A stretch of DNA of 64,000 nt from Pedobacter glucosidilyticus (GTDB lineage Bacteria; Bacteroidota; Bacteroidia; Sphingobacteriales; Sphingobacteriaceae), in NCBI RefSeq assembly GCF_002483235.1, contig NZ_DLHN01000026.1:63989-127988 (forward strand), written 5' to 3'. How positions within the stretch are numbered: position 1 is the first letter of the stretch; each line of letters opens with the position of its first letter. The position numbers and the translations under genes are program-made. Positions 25,443 through 34,220 of the stretch are shown in pieces. The notes beneath the pieces are model-generated. The model saw nothing but the letters and a program-made list of their open reading frames with translations. It did no database searches and was not told the DNA's origin.

Positions 25443-27593
25443 TTAGCTGATCATGATTTGGTGTATAACGGGTATTTTGATAATAAATTCTGTGCCTTTA
25501 TCTGGCTCAGTATTGATGAAAATTTGACCGTTGTGTTTTTTAATGGTATTGTAAGCTATAGACATACCTAAACCTGTTCCTTCTCCCACATCTTTTGTGG
25601 TAAAGAAAGGGTCAAAAATTTTATTTCTTGTAGTGTCAGACATTCCACAGCCGTTATCGGTAATATAAATGTTAACAAAATCTTCTGTTGCTGTAGTTTT
25701 GATACTTAATAAACCATCTTTACTATGGGTATGTTTGACATTGATAGCGTGTATGGCATTAGAGATGATATTTAAAAAAACTTGATTAAGTTTCCCTGGA
25801 TAGCACTCTACCAAAGGTAATGCTGCATAGTTTTTTTCTACTTTAATATTGCTATTGTTGAGTAAATTATTCATGATTACTAAAGTAGATTCTATCCCTT
25901 CATTTATATCAGCTCTTTTTAAGTCATCTTCATCAACTCTGGAAAAAATTCTTAGACCTTTAACAATTTCTGCAGTTCTGCTAGCTCCTTCATGAATACC
26001 TTTTAGTAAATGGTTAATTTCCATTTTTAGGTAATCGTAATCTAGCTCTTCTTTATATTCTTCTATTTCTTGCTGTTTTTCTTGTATAGTTTTATCAGAT
26101 AAACCTATTTTTTCTATTAAATCTACTGCATCAAATAACATATTTACGTCTCTAAGTAATGGCGAAACGTTGGAAGTTACAAAGTTAATGGGGTTATTAA
26201 TTTCATGTGCTATACCGGCAGTTAATTGACCTAATGAGGCCATTTTTTCTGCTTCAACCAATTGAGTTTGTGCTTGTTTTAAATCTTCAAGTGTATGGCT
26301 AAGTTCGTTATTTGTTTCTATCAATTCAACAGTTCTTTCTTTAACTCTTTGCTCTAATATGGTATTTTGTTCTTTGATAATGCGTTCATTTTCTTTAGCA
26401 ATTTCTAAAGCTTGTGCTTGCGACTGCTCTTTTTCTTTTTTAAGAATATTAATTCTATCTGCTAGTGCTAAAGAAAGTAATGTTACTTCTAGTGCTGTTC
26501 CTATTTGTAAAGAATAATTGGTAAAGGTATTATAAGGTAATAAACCGGAGTTTTTTAATATAAATACGATGAGGCCGATGAAAAAGCCGCTCCAAGCAAT
26601 TAAAAAAAACTTAGCAGGCCTATAACCTTGTACGGTGATGGTTATCGCAACGGTATAGATAACAATAATGGTATAAATGGCGGCTATATCAATTAAGCGA
26701 TAACTTAAAAGGTCAAAACCTATAATTCTGGCTGCAATGGCACTGGCGTAAACCGCCAAAGAGATGATAAATAGTTTATTGAGTTTAGGCGTTCTGGTTT
26801 TTGATTGTAAAAAAAGTCTGATGAATATTATGCCCATAATACCCGCCAAGCCCGGGAAAATTATCAAAACTTTATTAAACAGGTAAGGGGTATTGCTAAA
26901 CAGGTATTTAAATGAATGTCCGGAAAGGGTTATTTGAGTTAGTAAGGTAAATAAGGTATATAAAACGTAATACACATAGCTTATATCTTTGGTTGAGAGA
27001 TACAAGAAGCTATTATAAAGAATCATAACCATTAAAATGCCAATAAGAACACCCCAAAAAATATCATGGCTATTAAGGTATTCTGATATTTTTTGCTCTT
27101 TACCTATGTAAATAGGAAGAAACATTTGCTCATGGCTATTTACTTTGAGGTAATAAGTTTGTTCTGCATTTGCGGCAATGTTTAAATCAAAAATAGGATG
27201 TTGATGTTTATACTTTCTGGCATTAAATTTTTTTGTGTTACTAATTTTCTGAAAGTATAAAATTCCGTTTCTTTGATAATATAGTTCACTATTGTCTAGA
27301 TAAGAACTTTCTATCATTAAAAGTAGGTTGTTTTGGTTACTTTGATTTTTGATGGTGAATTTTAACCAAAAATTAGCATCACTTAAAGGTAAAATAATGG
27401 TTTCTGCGCCAGATGGCTTAAATGAATGGTTGTTTACAATATCATTAAAATTTAATTTTTTTGAATGATCTTGTAAAATAGCAATATGATGACCTATGAT
27501 GCTATTATCATTCTTAAAAATAATCTTATGTTGCCCTAACCCATAAGTGTAAGAACAGCAAAGTATAAGAAAAAGTAAAAGTTTATTCCTCAT
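25443..27593 (-). CDS. 7TMR-DISM membrane histidine kinase
   Basis: A 716-residue sensor kinase. Signal peptide (to about residue 20); an extracytoplasmic DISMED2-type beta-sandwich (about 22-165) of a fold often thought to bind carbohydrates; a seven-helix 7TMR-DISM membrane region (about 178-380); a coiled coil (about 385-450); then HisKA with H463 in AGIAHEINNPINFV. The ATPase domain has DNGCGMS, FDPFFTTKD and GTGLGMSIAY. It lies 16 nt after the ThiF-nitroreductase gene and 9 nt before the REC-kinase, so all are one transcript. The ligand is unknown. Confidence 0.92.
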   Translation of the reverse strand: MRNKLLLFLILCCSYTYGLGQHKIIFKNDNSIIGHHIAILQDHSKKLNFNDIVNNHSFKPSGAETIILPLSDANFWLKFTIKNQSNQNNLLLMIESSYLDNSELYYQRNGILYFQKISNTKKFNARKYKHQHPIFDLNIAANAEQTYYLKVNSHEQMFLPIYIGKEQKISEYLNSHDIFWGVLIGILMVMILYNSFLYLSTKDISYVYYVLYTLFTLLTQITLSGHSFKYLFSNTPYLFNKVLIIFPGLAGIMGIIFIRLFLQSKTRTPKLNKLFIISLAVYASAIAARIIGFDLLSYRLIDIAAIYTIIVIYTVAITITVQGYRPAKFFLIAWSGFFIGLIVFILKNSGLLPYNTFTNYSLQIGTALEVTLLSLALADRINILKKEKEQSQAQALEIAKENERIIKEQNTILEQRVKERTVELIETNNELSHTLEDLKQAQTQLVEAEKMASLGQLTAGIAHEINNPINFVTSNVSPLLRDVNMLFDAVDLIEKIGLSDKTIQEKQQEIEEYKEELDYDYLKMEINHLLKGIHEGASRTAEIVKGLRIFSRVDEDDLKRADINEGIESTLVIMNNLLNNSNIKVEKNYAALPLVECYPGKLNQVFLNIISNAIHAINVKHTHSKDGLLSIKTTATEDFVNIYITDNGCGMSDTTRNKIFDPFFTTKDVGEGTGLGMSIAYNTIKKHNGQIFINTEPDKGTEFIIKIPVIHQIMIS

Positions 27594-27609
27594 AAGGTGG
27601 ATTTAATTT

Positions 27610-29928
27610 TTAACTAACAAATAGAATTTTTTCTAAAGGTAATCTATGTGATTTTAATTCTATTTGTTCTGCAAAAGAAATTTTTGCTAAAAATACTTCT
27701 GCATTGTTTTTGTCTAATCCTGTTAAAGCTTCAAATTCTTTTCTTAATGCTGTTAATTCATTTATACTACTTGTATCTAAGCCCTTGCCATTTCCATGAT
27801 TGACTCTTGTAAATAAGTATAAAGGCGATATGAGTGGGTGTACTGCTAAACCAATTTTTGTTGCAGCAAGCCAAAAACGCTCCATAGCTTGACCGCCTTT
27901 AAAAAAACTTTCTAAGCTATATTTAGGTACACTTATAAGGCATATTGCCGATGCTGATTCTATTGTTTTTAAGGCCAAAGTATCAAAGGCTTTTCCGCCT
28001 TTTAACTCCTTTATTGTTTTAACAACTTCAGCATCTTTAATCATACTCAAGGCAGCAAGTTGCGAGTTACTTAATCCTAAAGTTTTAACATCAATGCCAT
28101 CTTTGCTTTGTTCGGCATCGGCAGTGGTCCAGCGCATCTCTCGATGTACAAAATCATAATGGCCCTCTGGGTTTAATAGGCGTATTCTATCGCAAATACC
28201 TATCATTTTTCCAAATAATTTAAGGTCTTTTTCTTCTGTAAAGTATTGAAAATTAATAGGATATATGCTATTTGTGATTTCTTTGAGATATGCTAACTGC
28301 TTTTCTTCTAGCCTATTTTTTTGTAGCGCATGATTTCTGTTCGTACATCTTTGATGAATATAAGTTGATAGGTCTTGTGCTAAGGTATTGGTGTTTATTT
28401 CTGATTTTTCAAAATAAATAACTGCAACCAGTTGCTCTTGGCTAGCTATGGGTAAGAAATTTATTTTTGTATTTAAATTAAATGTGAGTGCTTTAAGGTA
28501 TAAATTTTCAAAAGCTGCACCTAGAGAAATAAAAGAAGCTGTTTTTTGAAAATCTCCAAAGGAATAAGACCTATTTTCTTCATGGAAAAGATAAAGAAGG
28601 CCTTCTTGATAAAGCCATTTCCAAGGTTGGTCGTTTCCTGTTGATGGGGCTGCTGCTGCTGCATATATTAATTCTTTAAGTGTATGTTCATCAATAGTAA
28701 CAGCATTATTGGTTTTAGTAAATGAAACCTGTTGTGCCAGGTTTATCAAATCTTGTTTGAATAAGGGGTTGTGTGGATTTTTTCTTTCAGAGGTGTTTTC
28801 TTGTTTATCAATCTTCGGATTTGCGATGAGTTCTTCTAAATCAATATAATATCTGCCAGAGGCATGAAATTGGTTAAGTAAGATTCTTCGGCTAACATCG
28901 GCAGCTACAGCCCCTCCTAAAGTAACAGAACTGGCAAGCTGCGGCCAGGTATTGATGGTTTGTTGTACTTCTACCATTGATGCTTTTCCTCTTAAAGAAA
29001 TATTTTCTGCACCTAACATTTGCAAGATTAATGGTATTTTATCTTCATTGCTTAGTTCTTTGATTGTATGCGGGTTAATCCCTTTTAAAGTGCCATGAAG
29101 CAATTCCCTGTTGGGTTCTAAATCAAATCTTTCTACATCCAGCATTCCTCTATCGCTAGTATCCATCAAAACCGGAATTTGTAATGCTTTGGCTTTGTGT
29201 CTGGCAATAATCTTCATGTCGAGGCCATCACATTCATCTACTAAAAGATCAAGCTTGCCATCTTTAAGAAAGAAATCATCCAAATTATCTTCCGTTAAGC
29301 CTTCTTTAAAACAGGTAACATTTAAAAAGGGGTCTATTTCCAGAATTTCACGAGCGGCAACTATCACTTTTGATAAGCCTAAGTTACTTACACCGCTTCT
29401 TATTCTATTTAAATTACTGAGTTCAAGTGTATCAAAATCTGCTAAGCGTAATTCGCCACAGCCTCTTTCCATGGCTAAAGTAAGCGCAATAGATTGCCCT
29501 ACAGACAAGCCTACGATACCAATCTTTTTGGTGCTTAATAAATCTCTTTCTTCTCTTGTAATTTTATATTGATTGCGGTTTGTTCTTACCTCTACAAAAG
29601 CATCTCTATCTAAAAGATGTACCATTTTTTTACTCCAGGGATAATAAACCCAAACACCGTATTGTTCTAAACTAAATTCTCCTAGTTCTTCATCAATCAG
29701 TTTCTTGTAAACATCTTCTTTAAGCCTTATGGAAGGGTTTTTTGATTTGATAAGCTCCTGCAATTGGCTCCATATTTCGTCATAAAAGAACACAACCTGT
29801 TGTTGGTTAATTAAATCGTTAAAAATTTGTAGGTCTTTTGGTTGATGTATTTTAAGTATTAAAGGTTGATAAATTTCTTTAAGATGGTGGTTTAGTTGTA
29901 AAAAATGAGAAGTTGTAGTGTTAGACAT
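27610..29928 (-). CDS. ThiF/E1-like adenylyltransferase fused to a nitroreductase domain (Rv1355c-like)
   Basis: A 772-residue two-domain protein. Residues about 130-370 form an E1/MoeB/ThiF fold: nucleotide loop GLSVG (140-144), D164/D166 in ADFD, SNLNR with the Arg finger R175, K187, and D231-C233-D234 in place of the usual DxTDN. The paired CxxC zinc motifs of MoeB/ThiF are not seen. Residues about 400-760 form a nitroreductase-like flavin fold with AAPSTGNDQPW (426-436), SLGAAFENLYLKA and GGQAMERFWLAA. The N-terminal 130 residues are unassigned. Same architecture as the uncharacterised Rv1355c family. It adjoins a GNAT-like gene and two kinases. Substrate unknown. Confidence 0.82.
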   Translation of the reverse strand: MSNTTTSHFLQLNHHLKEIYQPLILKIHQPKDLQIFNDLINQQQVVFFYDEIWSQLQELIKSKNPSIRLKEDVYKKLIDEELGEFSLEQYGVWVYYPWSKKMVHLLDRDAFVEVRTNRNQYKITREERDLLSTKKIGIVGLSVGQSIALTLAMERGCGELRLADFDTLELSNLNRIRSGVSNLGLSKVIVAAREILEIDPFLNVTCFKEGLTEDNLDDFFLKDGKLDLLVDECDGLDMKIIARHKAKALQIPVLMDTSDRGMLDVERFDLEPNRELLHGTLKGINPHTIKELSNEDKIPLILQMLGAENISLRGKASMVEVQQTINTWPQLASSVTLGGAVAADVSRRILLNQFHASGRYYIDLEELIANPKIDKQENTSERKNPHNPLFKQDLINLAQQVSFTKTNNAVTIDEHTLKELIYAAAAAPSTGNDQPWKWLYQEGLLYLFHEENRSYSFGDFQKTASFISLGAAFENLYLKALTFNLNTKINFLPIASQEQLVAVIYFEKSEINTNTLAQDLSTYIHQRCTNRNHALQKNRLEEKQLAYLKEITNSIYPINFQYFTEEKDLKLFGKMIGICDRIRLLNPEGHYDFVHREMRWTTADAEQSKDGIDVKTLGLSNSQLAALSMIKDAEVVKTIKELKGGKAFDTLALKTIESASAICLISVPKYSLESFFKGGQAMERFWLAATKIGLAVHPLISPLYLFTRVNHGNGKGLDTSSINELTALRKEFEALTGLDKNNAEVFLAKISFAEQIELKSHRLPLEKILFVS

Positions 29929-29938
29929 CTTTTAAGAT

Positions 29939-30757
29939 TTAGGAGAAAATATCAAATTCATCAAAGTCTTGTGTTTTAACCTGAGCTGAAGGCAAAGAAG
30001 TATTGGCTATTGCAGCCTTTAAATCCCAATTTTCTAGATTTGGTATTTGGATTTCATAATGTATTTCTATTTGTTTTTTTCTAAGTTCTTCTAAACGGGT
30101 GATGGTTAAATTTTCCCTCAGTTTGAAAATGGTTTCTCTTTCCTCCTCAACTGCTTTGCTTAAAAACTCTGGGTCTTTAAGTATCATGGTGGTAGCAATT
30201 AAATCTAATTTTGGGTAGTAAAAAGTACCATTATTACCTATACTGGTTTCTATTTCGTAACCAGAATTTATACCCATTTGTACGGTATAGGGTGCACATA
30301 ATGCAAAAATAGATTTTATACCGATTTGTGTAGATATAGCCACACAGGCTCTTGATAGAAAAATACTACCCACCCCATAACCTGCTATTTCTCTAGAATT
30401 CCATAAGCCACAAAACTCGCCTGTACCTTGTTGTGCATAATTGTAAACTAAGGTGGTTATGGCAGGGTCTAGTGCTTTAGTGGCTTCTTCTATGGGTAGG
30501 GGTTGACTTCCACCGGCAACATGTATACGTACCCCTCCATAAACTTTCTTTTTATCTAATGATTCAACAATGAGAACAAAGGCTCCCGGGTTGTCTACCC
30601 ACTCGTTTTTTGAGGAAGTAACTTTGGTAACGCCAATACTCGTAAGCACATTTTTATGTCCTTCTACAAACAGCGCACAGGTTTCTGGATCGTCTATCGC
30701 CCTAAACGCTCTTAATCTTACTTCGGGTTTTTCTTTATTTAAATAAGACTCCATCAA
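29939..30757 (-). CDS. GNAT-like acyltransferase, partner of the ThiF-nitroreductase
   Basis: A 272-residue soluble protein, first gene of the five-gene operon and 10 nt ahead of the ThiF-nitroreductase gene. The central part looks like an acyl-CoA N-acyltransferase fold: strand VYGGVRIHVAGG (about 72-83), then the motif-A-like REIAGYGVG (122-130) leading into a helix, then KSIFALCAPYTVQMGINSGYE. A charged helix (about 195-235) and an acidic tail QDFDEFDIFS follow. Acyl donor and acceptor are unknown; the GNAT call comes from pattern only. ATG at 30757 or the adjacent 30754. Confidence 0.6.
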   Translation of the reverse strand: MMESYLNKEKPEVRLRAFRAIDDPETCALFVEGHKNVLTSIGVTKVTSSKNEWVDNPGAFVLIVESLDKKKVYGGVRIHVAGGSQPLPIEEATKALDPAITTLVYNYAQQGTGEFCGLWNSREIAGYGVGSIFLSRACVAISTQIGIKSIFALCAPYTVQMGINSGYEIETSIGNNGTFYYPKLDLIATTMILKDPEFLSKAVEEERETIFKLRENLTITRLEELRKKQIEIHYEIQIPNLENWDLKAAIANTSLPSAQVKTQDFDEFDIFS

Positions 30758-31021
30758 TTTTGTACAAGTATGGTTTTTAAATTTAACGTATTCTAAGAAT
30801 CTTATACCAGTTTAGTGGCTTAAAAGTTATTAATATTTTTTATTAAGGCTGAAAATAGCAAATAATATAGCTTTTATAAGTTTCTAATAAATTTTATTGT
30901 TAAAATAAGTTTATGCTGATAAGTGATAATCTAAAAGATACTAAGTGTTGTTACTTCTAATTTAAGGATTAAAAAATCTCAAAAAGAATAAAAATTAAAA
31001 GCATTTACTAAAAAATACACA
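30758..31021. other. AT-rich spacer between divergent operons
   Basis: Together with 31022-31122 this makes a 365-nt gap between the signalling operon (minus) and the uxaC operon (plus). It must hold the minus-strand promoter, but no exact TAnnTTTG box with a TTTG partner was found for it. No ORF or RNA gene is seen. Confidence 0.5.
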
Positions 31022-31050
31022 TTTGATAGTGTAAATAAGCAATATTTTTT
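31022..31050 (+). promoter_or_regulatory. Putative uxaC promoter
   Basis: TTTG at 31022-31025 and TATTTTTT at 31043-31050 (7 of 8 matches to TAnnTTTG) are spaced by 17 nt, close to the Bacteroidota -33/-7 arrangement. The inverted repeat that follows would cover the transcription start. Confidence 0.4.
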
Positions 31051-31052
31051 AC

Positions 31053-31080
31053 AAATTGGCATCGCCGTAGCAACCAATTT
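31053..31080. promoter_or_regulatory. Inverted repeat at the uxaC promoter, possible operator
   Basis: AAATTGG (31053-31059) and CCAATTT (31074-31080) flank a GC-richer 14-nt centre, ATCGCCGTAG preceded by C and followed by CAA; nine of 14 positions match across the dyad. It lies right after the putative -7 box, where a bound repressor would block initiation. It is unlike the pectin-locus operators in sequence, so a different regulator is likely. Confidence 0.45.
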
Positions 31081-31122
31081 AAAATTTTAGAATTAAGCAA
31101 CAAAAACAACAGAAATTTCCAA

Positions 31123-32529
31123 ATGAAAGAAGGCGCAGTAATACCAGAGGATTTTTTACTTTACAGCAAGCAGGCAAAGGTTTTATATCATGATTATGCT
31201 AAGGATTTACCTATTATAGATTATCACAATCATCTTCCTCCGCAAGAGATAGCAGAAAATAAGAAATTTAGCACTTTAACAGAAATCTGGCTAAAAGGGG
31301 ATCATTACAAGTGGAGGGCTATGAGGGCTCTTGGTGTAGATGAAAATTATATCACCGGCAGTGCTTCTGATGAGGAAAAGTTTATGGCTTGGGCTAAAGT
31401 GGTTCCTGCAACCGTAAGAAACCCACTTTTTCATTGGACACACATGGAACTTAAAAATCCTTTTGGCGTTCAAAATTTCTTAAATGAGCAATCGGCATCA
31501 AAAATTTACAGTCATGCTAATGAGCTGTTAGCACAAGACAATTTTTCTACACAAGGCTTATTAACCCAGTTTAATGTAGTGATGGTAGGTACTACAGATG
31601 ATCCTTGCGATGATTTAGAATACCATAAGCAATTGCAAGAAAGTGGTTTTGCAGTAAAGGTAAAACCATCTTTCCGTCCGGATAAATCTTTGTTAATTGG
31701 CGATGTAAATGCTTACCGAGCGTATATCCAAAAACTATCGGCAGCATCGGGTATACAAATTACAGATGTTGAGTCTTTAATTGCAGCTTTAAGAAACAGG
31801 GTTGATTATTTTGAAGCTCATGATGCAAGTATATCAGACCATGGTTTACAAGCTATTCCATCAAAGTTAACTTTAACAGATGCCCAAAAACAAGAATACA
31901 AAAAGCTTTTAGCTGGTGATGTGGATACTTTCTCTGATCCAGATGCTTTTGCTGGATATGTTTTAACAGAGTTAGGTAAAATTTATCATGAAAAAGGTTG
32001 GGTACAGCAATTCCATTTAGGTGCTATACGTAATAACAACCACGGGATGATGAGAAAATTAGGTCCGGATACTGGTTACGATTCTATTGCCGATTTTAAA
32101 CAAGCAGAAAGTCTTTCTAATTTCTTAGGCAATCTTTCTTTAGAAGACCAATTAACCAAAACCATTCTTTATAACCTTAACCCTGCTGATAATGATGTTT
32201 TTGCTACCATGATAGGCAATTTTGCCGATGGGAAAACAAAAGGTAAAATGCAATTTGGCTCGGGCTGGTGGTTCTTAGACCAAAAAGATGGGATGGAGAA
32301 ACAATTAAATTCCTTATCAAATATGGGAGTTCTGAGTACTTTTGTTGGGATGTTGACAGATTCTAGAAGTTTCCTTTCTTACTCCAGACATGAATATTTC
32401 AGAAGAATATTATGTAATCTTTTAGGTTCTGAGATGGAGAATGGCCAAATCCCTGATGATGAAAAATGGATTGGACAAATTGTTAAAGATATTTGCTACT
32501 ATAACGCTAAACAATACTTTAATTTATAA
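31123..32529 (+). CDS. uxaC: Uronate isomerase
   Basis: A 468-residue amidohydrolase-fold enzyme that isomerises D-galacturonate to tagaturonate and D-glucuronate to fructuronate. The metal-binding HNH of the family is in DYHNHLPPQEIAENK near residue 36. Further blocks are WLKGDHYKWRAMRALG, GTTDDPCDDL and WVQQFHLGAIRNNN. Length is normal. It starts the operon uxaC-kdgK-kdgA-transporter; its TAA overlaps the kdgK ATG by 1 nt. It links the pectin locus downstream to central metabolism. Confidence 0.96.
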   Translation: MKEGAVIPEDFLLYSKQAKVLYHDYAKDLPIIDYHNHLPPQEIAENKKFSTLTEIWLKGDHYKWRAMRALGVDENYITGSASDEEKFMAWAKVVPATVRNPLFHWTHMELKNPFGVQNFLNEQSASKIYSHANELLAQDNFSTQGLLTQFNVVMVGTTDDPCDDLEYHKQLQESGFAVKVKPSFRPDKSLLIGDVNAYRAYIQKLSAASGIQITDVESLIAALRNRVDYFEAHDASISDHGLQAIPSKLTLTDAQKQEYKKLLAGDVDTFSDPDAFAGYVLTELGKIYHEKGWVQQFHLGAIRNNNHGMMRKLGPDTGYDSIADFKQAESLSNFLGNLSLEDQLTKTILYNLNPADNDVFATMIGNFADGKTKGKMQFGSGWWFLDQKDGMEKQLNSLSNMGVLSTFVGMLTDSRSFLSYSRHEYFRRILCNLLGSEMENGQIPDDEKWIGQIVKDICYYNAKQYFNL

Positions 32530-33548
32530 TGAGTAAAATATTAACCTTTGGTGAGCTATTACTAAGAATTTCTCCGGACGCAAACGGAGCATGGTTAAAA
32601 AATAATGAAATCCCAATTTTTGTTGGCGGAGCCGAGCTAAATGTAGCTACCGGCTTAGCCATTTGGGGTGCTGATGTAGCTTTTTTTACTGCTTTACCAG
32701 ATCATGACCTAACCAAAGAAATTTTAGGTTATATAGAAAATTTAAATATTGATGCTTCAAGAATCGCTTTACAAGGGGAGCGTATAGGGATTTATTACCT
32801 TACCCAAGGTAAAGATTTAAAAAGTGCCGGGGTTATCTATGATAGGGCATATTCATCATTTTATGCTTTAAAGCCAGGTGATGTAAATTGGGATAAAGTA
32901 TTGGAAGGCGTAAGCCATTTTCAGTTTAGTGCTATTTGTCCTGCTGTTTCGCAAAATGCTGCAAACGTTTGCCTAGAAGCTGTGAAAGCTTGTAAAGCAA
33001 AAGGTATACATGTTTCTTTAGACTTGAATTACAGAGCAAAGCTTTGGAAATATGATAAAAGCCCGGTAGAAATTATGCCAGAAATTGCTTCATATTGTGA
33101 TTTAATTATGGGTAATTTATGGGCTGCTCATCAAATGTTGGGTACGGCATTAGATGATACCTTGATAGTACAAGATGCTAAGGAAGCTTATCTTAAACAT
33201 GCCGAAAAAACATCTTTAGAGATAATGAGTAAATTTCCTAACTGTAAAGCAGTAGCCAATACCTTTAGGTTTGAAAACGGCGAGGGCATTAATTATTATA
33301 CCACATTTTATCAAGAAGGTACACTACATGTATCTCAGCAATATCAGGTTGATAAAATTATCAATAAAGTAGGAAGTGGAGATACCTTTATGGGTGGTTT
33401 ACTTTTTGGTATATCATCTGGTTACAGCACACAAGATACCTTAGAATTTGCTACGGCTGCTGCTTTTAAAAAGCTATTTATCCCAACAGATTCAACATCA
33501 ACAACTAAAGAAGAAATATTACAAACCATAAAAGACTATGCCGCATAA
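32529..33548 (+). CDS. kdgK: 2-dehydro-3-deoxygluconate kinase
   Basis: A 339-residue PfkB/ribokinase-family sugar kinase, predicted to phosphorylate KDG to KDPG. N-terminal TFGELLLRISP and FVGGAELNVATGLA (sugar-binding strand), and the C-terminal catalytic motif NKVGSGDTFMGGLLFG with the base Asp. KDG is assigned because the next gene is the KDPG aldolase and the preceding one is uxaC. It overlaps kdgA by 11 nt. Confidence 0.92.
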   Translation: MSKILTFGELLLRISPDANGAWLKNNEIPIFVGGAELNVATGLAIWGADVAFFTALPDHDLTKEILGYIENLNIDASRIALQGERIGIYYLTQGKDLKSAGVIYDRAYSSFYALKPGDVNWDKVLEGVSHFQFSAICPAVSQNAANVCLEAVKACKAKGIHVSLDLNYRAKLWKYDKSPVEIMPEIASYCDLIMGNLWAAHQMLGTALDDTLIVQDAKEAYLKHAEKTSLEIMSKFPNCKAVANTFRFENGEGINYYTTFYQEGTLHVSQQYQVDKIINKVGSGDTFMGGLLFGISSGYSTQDTLEFATAAAFKKLFIPTDSTSTTKEEILQTIKDYAA

Positions 33549-34194
33549 ACAAACTGTATTAGACACCATTATTGGCCAGGGGATGCTACCTCTGTTTTAT
33601 CATGAAGATAAAGAGCTAAGCTTAGCTATCATTAAAACCTTATACGAAGCGGGTGTAAAAACGCTAGAATATACTAACCGTGGTCCGGCTGCTTTAGAAA
33701 ATTTTAGATATTTAAAATCACAATTAAAAGATCTTCCTGATTTTTACTTAGGGATAGGAACCATTAAAAACACCAAAGAGGCACAAGATTTTATTGATGC
33801 TGGTGCAGATTATATTGTATGCCCTACGGTAAACGTTGCGGTTGGCCAATTGGTAAATAGCCTTGATATGCTTTGGATACCTGGCTGTATGACACCTACA
33901 GAAATTAGTACTGCACAAGGTGTGGGTGCATTATTGATTAAACTTTTCCCTGCAAATGTTTTAGGGACAGGTTTTGTAAGTGCGATAAGAGAACTTTTTG
34001 TTGGGCAACATTTTATGCCAACAGGAGGTGTTGAAATTGAAGAAAAAAATATTCGCGAGTGGTTTAAAGCAGGTGTTTCTGCAGTTGGAATGGGGAGCAA
34101 ACTCATCAGTAAAGATGTGATGCAAAACAGAGCTTTAGACGAGTTAGCAAAAAACACAGCAGAAGCTTTCAGGCTGATAAAACTTTGTAAATAA
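33538..34194 (+). CDS. kdgA: KDPG/KHG aldolase
   Basis: A 218-residue class I aldolase that splits KDPG to pyruvate and glyceraldehyde 3-phosphate. The catalytic Glu is in KTLEYTNRGP and the Schiff-base Lys in LLIKLFPANVLG; the phosphate loop is MPTGGVEI. Length is normal. Its start lies inside kdgK (11-nt overlap), giving translational coupling. Confidence 0.93.
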   Translation: MPHKQTVLDTIIGQGMLPLFYHEDKELSLAIIKTLYEAGVKTLEYTNRGPAALENFRYLKSQLKDLPDFYLGIGTIKNTKEAQDFIDAGADYIVCPTVNVAVGQLVNSLDMLWIPGCMTPTEISTAQGVGALLIKLFPANVLGTGFVSAIRELFVGQHFMPTGGVEIEEKNIREWFKAGVSAVGMGSKLISKDVMQNRALDELAKNTAEAFRLIKLCK

Positions 34195-34220
34195 ATCCAA
34201 ATTATATAAACCAAAATAAA

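Noticed and set aside
31053..31080. uxaC dyad as a fifth copy of the pectin operator
   Set aside because: Alignment to CCCGGYAWCGATTGCA needs gaps and no TANNATTG box stands 49 nt downstream; it is listed as a separate element.
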